Assembly: GCA_004154925.1 (NCBI GenBank)
Contig: QJNS01000016.1
Span: 62,001 to 126,000 of the forward strand
Source: Monosporascus cannonballus
Taxonomy: Eukaryota > Ascomycota > Sordariomycetes > Xylariales
DNA length: 64,000 nucleotides
Reading direction: 5' to 3'
Positions 44,687-56,333 of this stretch are shown one piece after another. A program made the translations under genes and the position numbers. Below the pieces are notes generated by a model. That model was not told the DNA's origin. It ran no database searches and saw only the letters and a list, made by a program, of their open reading frames with translations. How positions within the stretch are numbered: the first letter of the stretch is position 1; the number at the start of each line of letters is the position of its first letter.

Positions 44687-45262
44687 TCCTATATCTCGGG
44701 CGTCCAAAACTCTTAACGTTAAGAAATGAAAGAATCCAGTGGCCGTGATCAGAGAGCCGGAAGGAAATCCGTTGTCATTCAGAGCTCAGAGGTTCCAAAA
44801 ATTATTGAACCCGATGGCGGGGCCAGGCAGTTGGTGCTGCAGGGCCCGAACGTGGCGTGGGCTGCAGGTCAGCTCCAGTGGGGCCCGGCTCTGATGCGCC
44901 CCTCTTTGGCTCTTATCTTCTGTGGTCCGTCGGCTAGATAACAGATAAGAACCACTGTGTGTATGTATATATGTATGTGTATATGCACGTATATGTGTGC
45001 GTGTATATGTACGTATATATGTATGTATATGACCTAGGCTGCCCAAACCCACCTGCACCCGGCAAGCTTTATCACTCGAGCTCGGCTTTTCACGAATGGA
45101 TGGGATTGGGAGTCGCCGAATCCAAATGCCATCATTAGTTATCACGATCGTGGTGGCCCAAAGCTCAACCCCAACCAGTCCCGCCAACTAGGTACTTACA
45201 AGGGACACAATCGGTTTGCAAAGAATATCTTAGCAGGGTGTCGCCACGATAAAGTCTCCAGG
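44687..45262. promoter_or_regulatory. Divergent promoter region ILV1/RCF1
   Basis: 576 bp between start codons. Contains a 14-bp perfect palindrome TCTTAACGTTAAGA (44711-44724) close to the ILV1 start and a 76-nt alternating pyrimidine-purine tract. No consensus Gcn4/CPC1 site (TGACTC or TGAGTCA) was noticed. Confidence 0.5.
44956..45031. repeat. 76-nt perfect alternating pyrimidine-purine tract
   Basis: TG/TA/CG steps alternate without a break (mostly TGTATG- and TATATG-type units). Such tracts are known to be able to adopt Z-DNA under negative supercoiling, and here it lies between two diverging genes. It is also a hypervariable microsatellite candidate. Confidence 0.8.
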
Positions 45263-46151
45263 ATGACGGACAAATCTCAGATGCCTTCGTCGTTCGACGA
45301 AGACCAGTGCGTTCCTTGCCTAGTGCCGATGCATCTATCTGGTCATACATAGCTCACGTATGAATCATCTAGAGAATACCAAGAGACCGGTTTCCAGAAA
45401 GTAAAGCGCAAGCTGCGCGAAGAGCCTCTGATCCCACTCGGTACGACCTCTCTTTCAATTCTCTGCTCTTCGGTTTCCAGTGGAACCCTGCGTAGACCCA
45501 GCCCTCCATTCCCTCCTTCCGGAAGCCCACCCAAGCACGCACATAGATGTCTAGAGGAGGGCCCGGACCGACCCCACGCTAACCGACCGCTCCCTATGAA
45601 CAGGAACGGCCCTAACCTGCCTGGCGCTGTACAACGCGTGGCGGGCGATGCGGCGGGGGGACCACGAGCAGGTGCAGCGGATGTTCCGGGCGCGGATCGG
45701 GGCGCAGGCGTTCACGGTGGTGGCCATCGTGGCGGGCGGCGCGTACTACGGGGCGGACCGGGAGAAGCGGGCCGAGCTCATCAAGCTCGAGGCCCAGAGG
45801 CGCGCCGAGGAGCGCCACCAGCGCTGGCTGCGCGAGCTCGAGGTCCGCGACCGGGAGGAGCGCGAGCTGCAGGAGAACATGCGCCGCCGCCGCGAGCGCG
45901 TCGAGATGCGCCGCGCCGCCGACCGCGCCGCCGATGGTGTGGCGAAGGACGAGGTCGGTCGCCAGACCGACGCCGCGGGTGGGGGTGGCGAGGCCAAGGT
46001 CGGCAGGGACCAGGCTCAGGCCGGGAATGGTGGTGGTGTGCTGGGTGCGCTGGCGGATGTTGGGGGGTGGTTCGGCACGAGGAAGGGCGACAGCGAGGGT
46101 GCGAAACCAGCTGAGGAGAAGAAGGTAGAGGTCGAGACGCCGAAGAAATAG
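45263..46151 (+). CDS. RCF1: Respiratory supercomplex factor 1 (219 aa, three exons)
   Basis: Exons 45263-45306, 45373-45440 and 45604-46151; introns of 66 and 163 bp keep frame. The product begins MTDKSQMPSSFDEDQ and continues EYQETGFQKVKRKLREEPLI, PLGTALTCLALYNAWRAM. The HIG1 domain has two hydrophobic segments (LTCLALYNAWRA and FTVVAIVAGGAYYG) around the signature QRMFRARIGAQ, which fits Q-x3-R-x-R-x3-Q. A long charged coiled-coil (about residues 105-155, Glu/Arg/Lys-rich) and a low-complexity Gly/Lys tail follow. Rcf1 is an inner mitochondrial membrane protein that stabilises complex III-IV supercomplexes and modulates cytochrome c oxidase. The tail is longer than in yeast. Tail-to-tail with RTC5. 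Confidence 0.9.
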
Positions 46152-46562
46152 GTGCCGTGGGGAGAAACGGACAAAGAAAACTAATACCGTATGACTTACT
46201 GTGTATGGTCATGACGCGACCGGTTGGAAGCGGTTGCACACATTCGGCGTCATACCTGGAAGAGAGCTCCGCTCTGTCTGTATATTTTGGATTCTGTATA
46301 TATAGGGAACGAGCGGGTACATGGCACGACCTATCGGGGACAAGATCACCCCGGATGGGTTTGGAAGAACGTCAATTTGAAGCTCTTTAAGTGTGGTCTA
46401 TACCGATGCTACGCGGTCCTTATTGCCGTGGTCCGCCCATTCCATTCATCCATAAAAACGACCCCTATCCCAACGCCGGACACTATTTTCTTCGATTACG
46501 CAGAAGGGCCAAACCCAGCTCAGTTAGCCCTCTCGTAACACAACTCTTCCTTCCCCCCTTTA
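46152..46562. other. Convergent 3' region RCF1 / RTC5
   Basis: 411 bp between stop codons, expected to hold two 3' UTRs. No gene seen. Confidence 0.5.
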
Positions 46563-48530
46563 TCAACCCATGGACCCACCACTCCTATTCTGCCCCACGA
46601 GGCCCGCCATCTCTAGGAGCGAGCGGTCTGCCTCCTTGTCGCCGGTGCCGAGGTTGATGCGACGCCTCGCCTCCGCCTCGCGGGCCTCCCACTCCCAGCG
46701 CTCGCGCTGCATGCGCGCCTCCTCGTCGCCGCCGCAGCCCCAGACCTCGATGTCGACGACCTCGAAGCGCTCCTGGAAGTCGAACTTCCGGGAGGCGCTA
46801 CCCGCGAACGCGCCGCCCCGCGACGTGTAGTCGTGCGTGAAGACGCCGAACTCGAAGCTCGAGTCCACCGCCAGCGACACGGGACCCAGGTGCCGCAGCG
46901 ACCCCCCGTGGTGGCCCGTGTGCGTGGACCGCGGGGGCGGGCACCCCAGCGTGATGCCCGGCGTCGACACCGTCGGCGATGGCTTCGCGAACGCCACGTA
47001 CTCGTGGTTCAGGGTCGACGCGCGGAACACGTCGTGCGTTGGCGCGAGTTGGAAGAGCAGCGTGTCGGGGCTGCCGAAGCACTCCCTGTGCGTGTGCCGC
47101 CAGGGCTCGCTGACGTAGGCACCGAACACGAGGCGGTCGCGGTGCGCGGGGTCACCGTCGGGGAACCGCTTCGGCGGCAGCGAGTCGTTGAACACGCCCT
47201 CGGAGCCGCCACCCCTCCCCGCTGAGTCGGGGAGCCGCGTGCCAGATATCAGCAGGATGGTGGGCGCGCGCCAGTTGAAGACCTTGGACTCAAAGCTGCC
47301 CATCGAGAACCCCGCGTCGGCGCCCGAGTACAGCAGTCGCAGCCGCCGGAAGAGATCGCTTCCAGGGATGAAGAACGACAGCTGGGATAGGACGCTTGGG
47401 TTCATGATCTGGCCCCTGTCTCGCAAGAGGGGCGGCGGAGCGATGGCCGGCTCCGGAGGCTCCGGTTGGCTATCCCGACGCTTGGAGAGGTCCAGATTTT
47501 TGGAGAAGAGGAAATGCTCGAATAGGGGATTGAACCCCTCGAAGAAGTACGGGAAATTCACGGGTATGATGTTGTTAAACTGCTTAAACGTGATACCGGG
47601 AGACTTCTCCACGTTGAGGAACGCAGATAGGATGTTCTCGGCCGTCACCCGCAAATTCTCGAGCTCCGAACCTTTGACACGATCTGCATAGCTCGATAGA
47701 TTCTCCTGCGAGCCTAGTGGCGCAACCAGGAGCATCAACATGATGAATTTTCGGAAGTTATCGGCGGGTATCATCGCTCCATGGGTCGTTGCCGAGTGCG
47801 AATCTCCTGTCTTGAAGGCATCGTCGATATCCAGGGCGTCCAGAGCACCCAACACCAGCTCGTCGTCGTCGACAGCTTCATCTTCGAAGTCGTCGGCAGC
47901 CTCATCAACAGCGAACCCGGGTGCATGGCTCCTCGCACCGCCCGCATCGCCATCGCCTTTCCGTTCGGCTGCGCTCTTCTCGCTTCGCTGCTTCTCAATT
48001 TCGGAGAATTTCCGATCGCAGACCGCCAAGCTCTTGAACAGCAGCTTCCTCCTATTGCTAACACTCTTGGCGAGGACCTTCGCGAACCGTCCCGTCATGA
48101 TGGTCACAACCATGATCATCTGCTCGAATCCCAATACCGCAGGCGCATCCTGGAGGAACGGGAAGGCTCCGACGTACGACAGCATGTGGAAGATGACCGG
48201 CGACACGGCTAGGATGTCGGGGAGCTCGAGGAAGCGAGCGATGGTGTCCTCCTTGAGATAGCGGAGGCCGGTATGTGGCTCATGGTCGGCAAGAAATTTG
48301 AAGTTGTCCTTAAAGGAGTACAACTCGAAAGGCTCGAAGCATTTACGGGCGAACTTCTCGGCCTGGTCGTTGTCGCCAACACGCAATGTCAGCCAAGCTT
48401 CGTCGCAGATAAGTATATCAGGGGCACAGCTATCTGCAAAGGCATATAAGGATCGAGACGTCCTCACCAGTTCCGTCGTGACCTCTTCCTTGGACCGAGG
48501 CGCTAGCTCATTCGAGTGGGCTTGCCCCAT
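46563..48530 (-). CDS. RTC5: TLDc-domain protein, RTC5-like (655 aa, single exon)
   Basis: The ATG at 48530 gives MGQAHSNE, a fit to the N-myristoylation signal (Gly2, Ser6). The amino-terminal half is alpha-helical (WLTLRVGDNDQAEKFARKC; SPVIFHMLSYVGAFPFL) with an acidic linker (DEAADDFEDEAVDDDEL, about residue 210). The TLDc domain occupies the C-terminal 280 residues: LSQLSFFIPGSDLFRRLRLLYSG, FNWRAPTILLISGTRL, VFGAYVSEPWR, LFQLAPTHDVF, GVFTHDYTSRGGAFAG and FEVVDIEVWGCGG. Yeast Rtc5 was named for telomere capping suppression and is described as a TLDc regulator of vacuolar V-ATPase. A His/Gly/Pro-rich insert (about 510-530) interrupts the domain. Intron-free, ordinary codon use. Confidence 0.9.
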   Translation of the reverse strand: MGQAHSNELAPRSKEEVTTELVRTSRSLYAFADSCAPDILICDEAWLTLRVGDNDQAEKFARKCFEPFELYSFKDNFKFLADHEPHTGLRYLKEDTIARFLELPDILAVSPVIFHMLSYVGAFPFLQDAPAVLGFEQMIMVVTIMTGRFAKVLAKSVSNRRKLLFKSLAVCDRKFSEIEKQRSEKSAAERKGDGDAGGARSHAPGFAVDEAADDFEDEAVDDDELVLGALDALDIDDAFKTGDSHSATTHGAMIPADNFRKFIMLMLLVAPLGSQENLSSYADRVKGSELENLRVTAENILSAFLNVEKSPGITFKQFNNIIPVNFPYFFEGFNPLFEHFLFSKNLDLSKRRDSQPEPPEPAIAPPPLLRDRGQIMNPSVLSQLSFFIPGSDLFRRLRLLYSGADAGFSMGSFESKVFNWRAPTILLISGTRLPDSAGRGGGSEGVFNDSLPPKRFPDGDPAHRDRLVFGAYVSEPWRHTHRECFGSPDTLLFQLAPTHDVFRASTLNHEYVAFAKPSPTVSTPGITLGCPPPRSTHTGHHGGSLRHLGPVSLAVDSSFEFGVFTHDYTSRGGAFAGSASRKFDFQERFEVVDIEVWGCGGDEEARMQRERWEWEAREAEARRRINLGTGDKEADRSLLEMAGLVGQNRSGGSMG

Positions 48531-49988
48531 CTTGTATAGCTTCTAATGGGGGACCCATTCCATAAAATCAGAGCTCCTTTGCTAGCGGTAGGGGCGAGGG
48601 ATGAGGATCTACCGTTGCAGTCGCTTGTAGTGAAGTTAGACGACGTAACCTTGGTTTCCCCCCAGAATGCGCAGGTCGGGAGTGACGTATGCACTATGCC
48701 AGCAAGATTACGGGCCGTGCGGGGGCAAGGGTAGGGGAGGCTAGGGGAGGCAAGGGGGCGCTAAACGCCCTAAGCGCGTGGTGCAGATTAGCATTTGATA
48801 TCAATTCGATAAGCCAGATAGGTAGATAGGAACGTTCACTATCGATTATGGACAGACCACAAGAGCTCCTCTACCTGTACAACACGACACAGGCAACAAC
48901 AGTCCGCTTGATCATACCGCTCTACGGCCGTGACTCTAACTGTTTAGTTGTATCCATCGAGAGGAGAACGGAAAAAATGGCGCATCCACAATTATAATGA
49001 TAGAGAAAATAGAAGATATCTCAAGTCACTCTCGGGGCAAGCCAAAGTAACATCCATTCCGACCCATCGCTGACCCACATCTGACTTTCAGGGCTGGGAT
49101 AATTGTCAAAATGAAAAGCCTGATGGGAGTGGGAGCCTTCGCGGATTGCTCCATTACTTTACGATTTTCGATTCTTGAACGGGTGAAGCTTGCCAAGCGC
49201 CATAATCAGCCCAGCCATCTCCCCGTACTATTCCAGATTTCAATGAATGAAATTTCCTAATACGGGAGCATAAGAGAATAATTAGACTCAGGTACCCAAT
49301 CGGTCCAGGACCAGAGCCCAGCAACCTAGATCCTATAGTTGGAGTGATGGCCGTTGAATCTCCATCTAAGGCATCGATAAAATGGGATAGGCGTTTCCGG
49401 AGGTCTCTCCAAAGTCCGGCGAAGGATTGCTCCCTGTGGACCTAGATAATACCTCTAAAGTTATGAAACGCCGCATCTAGCTCCGAACAAAGCCTCGAGA
49501 ATACACCTCGACGTGGAGCAGTGAGAGAGCTTAGTTTAAAGCCATAGGGACAATGGGCCCACGAGGTCCAACCCGCCCCTTCCAAAGGGATTGCCCTCTT
49601 TATGTGTCGAATCAGATTTGCCACCGGATATTGAGCTATTGCTTTATTGTTACTTGGTGCTATCCATATGTTTGTTCAATGCGTCAACACCATTTGTGAT
49701 TTGATTATTCCCAGCTCTCCTGGTCAACTCTTAAATGAATGGCTTTAGCTCGAGGCTAGACTTTGTCGTCCTTAAAGGAAAAGAGAAGACCCAAGGTATC
49801 CATCTCCAGCCATTTATGAGACGCCATGAAAGGATCCTTTGACTGAGGTTGAGCATAATTTCCAGGTGTCCCATCACATTATATTCCAATCTGCCATCCT
49901 GCTTCTTAGTGTAACAACTCAGGGAACTCGTTGAAACTTTGCGAACATCGACCTGCGGGCTACACCTGGCGATAAACAACCAAGAATA
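48531..49988. other. Intergenic, no supported gene
   Basis: Upstream of RTC5; normal to moderately AT-rich. Short frames at 49442-49624 and 49731-49979 (minus) have no domain. Confidence 0.4.
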
Positions 49989-50224
49989 ATGCGACCTATC
50001 TGTCTCTTCGTCACCGTCGCTGCGGCTGCATCTGCTCTGCCCTCTACCCGAAAGGTGGGCGACGACAGAGTCTCAAAGCCGAAATCCTGAAATATATCCA
50101 AACCATCTTCGAGAAAACCTGCCACGACCTCTGTATTCGGAAGTTCGGCCACTCAGGTAGCGAGCATGACTTATGCATTGACATCTGTCGTTCGTCATCC
50201 CATAACCTGTCTATCTGGCCATGA
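49989..50224 (+). pseudogene. Possible small secreted cysteine-containing peptide, frame-disrupted
   Basis: ATG at 49989 gives a good signal peptide (MRPICLFVTVAAAASALP) followed by STRKVGDDRVSKPKS and a TGA. In another frame starting near 50068 lies AEILKYIQTIFEKTCHDLC, then IRKFGHSGSEHDLCIDICRSS with four Cys, ending at TGA 50222-50224. A one-base shift near 50060-50070 would join the two into about 80 residues. An alternative GT-AG intron (donor after the STRK codons, acceptor at TCAG before 50158) would remove the Cys region. Position at the edge of the TE block suits an effector-like gene, but the evidence is weak. Confidence 0.3.
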
Positions 50225-51527
50225 ACTAACAAGTGTGCTCAATCTAGACAACACACATCTTGACTCGCCTCACGAGGACGTGGGCGTAGAGATAACCCAC
50301 GATATTGAGCCATAAAATAGTAGGGGAGATCCGTGAGGATAGTTTTTTGGGGGGCAGAGGGCAATCAAACGTTCTTATTGTTATAATTCTATCATGTGTT
50401 CCTCCAGTTTGATATTGTGAGATTTAAGACCTGATAATGTCCCGCCTAGTGTGGGGCCTCACATTTTTCAGGTTTGACAGTTATGAGCCCGGTCCGCACT
50501 TCTTTCTAGCCGCGTTTTGATACACTTGTTATATACGTTCTGTTGAAGCTATTCGGAACCTCGCTGTCGCTCCTGCGGTACACCTACTGCTCCGTCACCA
50601 AGGATATCCATCGCCTAGCTGTTACGTTCTTAATTATCTTAGCCCGCTTACTTTTTGCATTACTTCTGAAACCATAGTTGCCTAATTAACAGACCCTGAC
50701 GAATCCTTTTTAGGACGCGTTCCTAGGTATTTACTTAAAAAAAGGACCCCTAAAAAGTATAACACTTTCGAGTTCCACGTTAGTACAAAAGTTGGCATGT
50801 TATAAGCATATATTAATCCTAACGTAACCTAAGTGCTACCCTTATTAATAATGCCGATTTTTCTTAAGCTTTATTATTTCCAAAATAAAATAACTAACGA
50901 ATATGCCGTAAATGGCCCGAATTATTCGAAGTTCGAAAAGGCCTAAAACGTATATAATAAGAAAAAATCCTTATATATTGCTTAAAAAAAGGCGTTTATT
51001 AAAATTAGTACGTTTTTAAACTAATTTATTTACTTTAATTATTATTAGGTATATTGAAAAAAGGTTACGTTTTAAAAAAAGTTAATTATTTTAAAAGATA
51101 AATTTAAGCCTAATAATAACGTTCGAATTTACGAGGTTAACGTTTAATACAAATAACGTTAAAAACTAATAGAATCTAAATGGATATTTAGTTATTTATA
51201 TATTAAAGAATATATATTAAAACCGCGAAATTTTAAATACTAGCCGTTGTAAATTATTACGGCTCCCTTGATTTCCTAAAGGTTGTTAGTATTTATTTAC
51301 CCGATTTTTTATCACCTAAAAGGTTAAAATAAAGGAAACTATATTCGAAAATAAGGATCCTGTTAAGCTTTTACCCGTATAGAAATTCGTAAAGCGGTTT
51401 CGAAACCATATGCGACTGCGGAAGGCTTAAGGCGTTACCGTAAAATAGTTGTTATAAAGAGCGTTCGATATTACCTTAAATAAAGAGATTCTTAATTAAA
51501 TGGATATATCTTTAAATAACCGGAATA
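50225..51527. other. Transition into AT-rich RIP-mutated DNA, unassigned
   Basis: GC falls from about 50600 on. Sequence between 50700 and 51527 looks like an RIP-mutated repeat, but no LTR end, motif or reading frame could be assigned. Confidence 0.45.
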
Positions 51528-51921
51528 TGTGACGGCTAGGCGGTTTAACCAACTATTAAACCTTAAGTCGACGGGTTTATGTTGGCAGAAGTATCGTAGG
51601 AATCTGAGAAATGGATATAATAACATATTACATCTCTTAATACCGGAAATATTTTACTGTAAACGATTAATATTAATAAGTATTACAAATTAAAGTTATT
51701 TAAATTATGGAATTAATAAACGTATATATATTTTTTTAACTGGATTATTACCAATAAGTTGGTAATCCGGTTTATTAGCTTATTATCAGTAAGTTAGTGA
51801 TCCGGCTTATTGGCTTACTACCAGTAAGTTGGTGATCTATTACGTGATCTGATCCATATAATTTTCTTGGCCTTTTTTGTTACGACCGTTTCTGGAGGCC
51901 GTGGCTTATTAGGTCGTAATA
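51528..51921 (-). repeat. 3' LTR of element A3
   Basis: 394 bp, TGTGACGGCTAGG...GGTCGTAATA. Shares the first 80 bp or so with the other family-A LTRs and contains its own 35-bp tandem repeat. Confidence 0.8.
51747..51838. repeat. 35-bp tandem repeat in LTR (about 2.6 copies)
   Basis: Units 51747-51781, 51782-51816 and partial 51817-51838 share (C/T)AGTAAGTT(G/A)GTGATCCGG-like text and differ mainly by C/T and G/A changes, so part of the difference may be RIP. Confidence 0.8.
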
Positions 51922-52139
51922 CGATTTCCCTTTTCCCAAAATTTTGTTCTTAAAATTTCTTTTTTCCTAATAAGTTTTTTCTATATACCTTTAATATATC
52001 TTCCGGTATATTCAAACGTTATTTTCGTAAATTCGAATAACGACTTGCCTTAGTTAATTTAATTGAATTCGAAAGTTTTAACGCGATATTTTGTTTTTTT
52101 TATTTTATTCGGCAACTTAATTACCAAATAATAAATAGG

Positions 52140-52570
52140 GTTTTTCGTTATAAAAAATGTATTCGTTAAAGTTGTTCGTATAACGGAACAGAAATCCCTA
52201 TTTCCATAATTAATCGTTATATTATAAAATCGAAAAAGTTAAAAAAAGAAAAACTAGCGGCCGAAAAATTTTTATCCGAAGTTTTTATGCGTTTTTTTTT
52301 TGCATACGTCGTTAATATTAATACTATTAATCTTAAAGTGCGAAATATGTTAATCGTACCCTTTAATCCTTAAATAATTCCAACGATTTTATGCAGTTAG
52401 AATCGAAATCCGTAATCGAGGTTTAGGCTTTAGAAGGGGTAAACGTTATTGATTGGGATGCGGTAGACTAAAGGCTTTTTTTCGTAGATCTCGTGGATTA
52501 GGATATTATTATTTCGGGTGGTTCCGCCGTTATTAATAAAAGTTTTTTAACAAGCGCTAGGCGCCAGTAA
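52140..52570 (+). pseudogene. Antisense accessory ORF of element A3
   Basis: Opposite to gag-pol, between pol and the 3' LTR. Readable pieces with RIP stops and frame gaps: GTEIPISIINRYII, KSKKLKKEKLAAEKFLSEVF, VIDWDAVD, and the C-terminal DIIISGGSAVINKSFLTSARRQ (read in two parts) ending at TAA 52568-52570. The last segment matches A1 closely, showing one ancestral ORF. Confidence 0.55.
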
Positions 52571-52999
52571 GGTTTTTGGCGGGTTCCTAGGTGTTCTTGG
52601 AATCTGGATGTTTTTTCTACTTAATTAGGTATTAGGTAAGTCCGTTTTATTTTCGTATGTCGAAAATTTTTTTTATTTTATATATTTGTTCGTTTTTTAC
52701 TTCCATATCGTTTTGTGCCGTATATACCTTAATTATATCTGCTGTTAATTCGAATAAAGAAACATAAAAAATTAAATAAAATTTGATTTTCGGTAAAAGT
52801 TCTAATTAATAATTGTTTTTTAAGATTTTTTTTGGCGATTTTGTATAAACCGATATATTTGAAATCGAAATTTTTGCTAGGTTATTTTGTTTAAATATTT
52901 TTGGTAATTAGGGAAATTATTCTTTTTCTTTTTGAAAGTTAATTTTTTTAGCTTTTTTTAGTTGTAATATTTGTTTATTTAATTTCGTACGAATTCCAG

Positions 53000-55909
53000 T
53001 TCTGTTTTTATTTTTTTTGATATAGCTGTCGTAGCTGTTTTGACGTAAAAATTGTTTTAATATTGATTGGATCGTCGTCGCGCGTTTTTTTGTAAATTTC
53101 TGGAATAAAACCAAAATTTCCGTTCGTAGGTGTTATTTTGATATTTTCGTGGTAGCTGGTATTATAAATTAATTATACGATTGGTAATTTTTTAACCCAG
53201 TTATTTTGTTCGTAATTAATATAATATCGTAAATAAGTTTCCAAAGTTTGATTCGTTTATTTTATTTATTTATTTATTTAAGGTCTAAATACGTTAAATA
53301 ATTTATAATTTAGGCCGATTTGTGTTATTAGGCCTTATTAAAACTTAAATGCGAAAGTTAATCTTTTATTTAATATAATTTTTATTAATAATTTATATAC
53401 GTTAAAAATATATTTAAAGAAAATATATATTAATTATTTAACGTTCATATTCTTATAATATGGTAAAAAATAAAAAAATTTCGTAAATCGATCGACGAGT
53501 ACGAAAATAATATTATAATATATTTCCGTAACTGGATTTTTTAACATAAAAAGCTTAATAATAAAATCGAATATAATTAAATATTATAGTTGCTTTACGA
53601 CTAATAATGGTTGTAATTTTCCGTAGGGCTTATATCGTTATACCTTTATTTTGGCGCAAATATCGTATTGTCGTATGATTTTTTGTATTGCTAATTTTAT
53701 TTTAAGAAAAGAATATATGCGTTAAAATTGCTTTAGGGTTTTGTAAATCCTTGGATATTTATGTAATTAATATTTATGTATTTTTCGTATTAAATCCTTT
53801 TGATATTCTTTTGGTATTTATATTTTATCCGTTTTTTGGTTTTCTAGGAAATTGTTGTTATATTATTAGATTTTTTGATATATATTGCTAGGTACTGCCC
53901 AAATCGTCGTAATCTGTTATAGGCGTAAATATCCTTTTGTAATGGTATTAAAGATTATATGGCTAATTTTAACCAATTTTTCTTTAAGATTTGGTCGCTT
54001 ATTTAAAGCATTTGCTTTGCCGTTTTCTGATTTTTTCTTGTGGATGATAACGAAATCGAAGTTCGCCAATTTTTCCGCATATCTTAATTGTCGTTCTATA
54101 AGTTCCCTGGTCGTGGTAAATCGGGTAAGATTTTGATGATCCGTATAAACCTTAACCTGGTACAAATTTCCTTTTAGAAAGTGCCTAAATTCTCGAAATG
54201 CTATAATAATGGCCATAAATTCCTTATTTGAAATACCGTAATTAAGTTCGATTCCTTTTAATTTGTATGAAAAAAATATAATAAGGTACAATTTGCCTTA
54301 ATTATTTCGTTATTTGATTACTGCGCTTAACGCGTAATCTAAAATATTAGTTTTTAATTTAACGAAACGGTTTAAATCGTATATGATTAATACTGGCTCG
54401 CTAATAATTGCATCCTTAATATTTTAAAATGCCTTTTCCGTATTTGGCGTCCATTTAAATTCTTTTTTTTTTTCGTAAAATTTGTTAAAGGTATAATTAT
54501 TTTGTTAAAGTTTCGAATAAATTTTTTGTAATAGTTGGCAAATTTAAAAAATACCTATATTTTTTTGATTATTATTAACATTTGTTATTTTGTAATTGCA
54601 GCGATTTTTTTAGGGTTTATCTTAATATGTTCTAAGGTAATAATATATTCCAGATATTTTGTTTCCTATATATAAAATTGACTTTTTTCCGCGTTAACGA
54701 ATAGCTTTGCGTTTTGTAAAGCTTAAAAAACCTTTTAAACGTATTTTATATATGCTTTTTCCGTTTCTAAAAAAATAAGAATATCGTCGAGATAGCAAAC
54801 GACGAAGATATCGAGGTATTTTCGTAATACGTGGTTAATTATTTGCTAAAAGGTTGCTGGTACGTTCGTAAGTTCTATTAGTATGATCAAATATTTAAAT
54901 AATCCGTATTTCGTTTTAAAAGTTATTTTTTATATGTATTCTTTTTTGATTTTAATAAAGTTATATTTATTTTTGAAATCGAATGCTGTAAATTATTTGG
55001 CTTTATAAAATCGGTTTTTTATTTCCGTAATTAAGGGTAATAATGTTCGATTTTTAACTGTAACGTCGTTTAATTATTAATAATTAACCATAAGTCGTAA
55101 TTTTTCGTTTTTTTTAGGTACGAAAAATATCGGGTACTTTGCCAGTAATTTCGAAGGTTAAATTTATCTTTTTTGTAGCCGATTTTTTAAATATTTTCTG
55201 AAAATATATAGTTTGTTTCCGTTAAGGTTATAAATGGAGTAAAACTTTATTAAAGATCCTTTTTTAAAAATTATTTTATAATTTTATTCGTTATATTTTA
55301 GTAATTTTATGTTAAGTTCCTTTTTGAAAAGCTATTCGTATTTGTAATATTATGGTAATATATTAATTAGATTTTTTAATTTCTTAAGTTATTATTTTTA
55401 TTATTCTAGATCGTTATTCAGTTGCTTTAATTTCGTTTTGATAATAATAACGATACGTTATATTTTTTTAATGCTCGTTTTTTTTTTGTATTTTATTCTT
55501 TTAGGTGGTAAAGTATTTGTCGTATTTTTATGCCTATATTCGTCGCTATTATCGATCAAATATTAAAATCTTAATTTTTTTTTATCTACTAATAGGGTAT
55601 AAGGCGAACCTTATTTGGCCAATTTTTCCATTAATTAGGATTCCGTACTGGCGTATTTATGGTAATCCTAAGATTATATCGTAATTCCCAAATAAAACGA
55701 TGTCGAAATTAACCGTTTAATATCGTCCTTCAACAAAAATCTCGAAATAATTAATTTTGCGTATAATTTTTCCGTTATCGTAAACGAATTTTTAACTTTC
55801 GGCATTTATCGTTATATAAGGTTTTAACTTATATCTTTATAATAATTTAAACTTATTAACCATATCAGGTGTAATATAATTTCTGCCTAAAGTTTCGTAA
55901 TCTATTATT
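53000..55909 (-). pseudogene. pol remnant of element A3 (RT and RNase H part)
   Basis: The open stretch 53917-54291 encodes an RNase H domain: LNYGISNKEFMAIIIAFREF, KVYTDHQNLTRFTTTREL, RQLRYAEKLANFDFVIIHKK and KANALNKRPN. Reverse transcriptase with YLDD lies at 54783-54794, and integrase toward 53000. This is the best-preserved pol piece of the family-A copies. Truncated on its 5' side by the B2 insertion. Confidence 0.75.
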
Positions 55910-56333
55910 TGTTACGGATCCCCGAATAGACCCGTTCTGGAGGCCCCAGGGCTGCAGAAAAGGGAAAAGCTCCATACTTTAAGTTACGTAACTTGGAATG
56001 ATTTAACTGATTTATTAAATTATACAGATCGTTATAATCTGGGTAATTTAATAAATCCAAAAGATTAATATTATATTAGTAAAATAAGAAAAGGTATGAA
56101 ACTTTAGGTTTTTCATATAAATAATTACTTACTTAGTTTTTTATTTTTTAATTATTAATTTAAGCTTTTAATTTAAAAGTAATTATACCGTTTTTTAATT
56201 AAAGAAAAAGTTTTTAAATCTTTTTAACGAATAAATTACTAAATTATTTTTCGCTTTATTATTATTTATAAATTAAGATTTTATTTCGGATATTACTTAT
56301 ATTTCTAAATAGATATATAATAAATTCGTTATA
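55910..56333 (+). repeat. 5' LTR of element B2
   Basis: The first 120 bp or so is almost unmutated (GATCCCCGAATAGACCCG, GGCCCCAGGGCTGCAG) and the rest strongly RIP-mutated. Confidence 0.85.

Noticed and set aside
44687..44707. Start of ILV1 at 44707
   Set aside because: The codon is TTG; the first in-frame ATG is at 44686.
44711..44724. 14-bp palindrome as an operator for ILV1
   Set aside because: Single occurrence, no known factor site recognised; kept only as a note in the promoter entry.
45596..46114. 172-codon plus-strand frame over RCF1
   Set aside because: Arg/Gly/Ala-rich alternative frame of RCF1 exon 3; the HIG1 signature is in the other frame.
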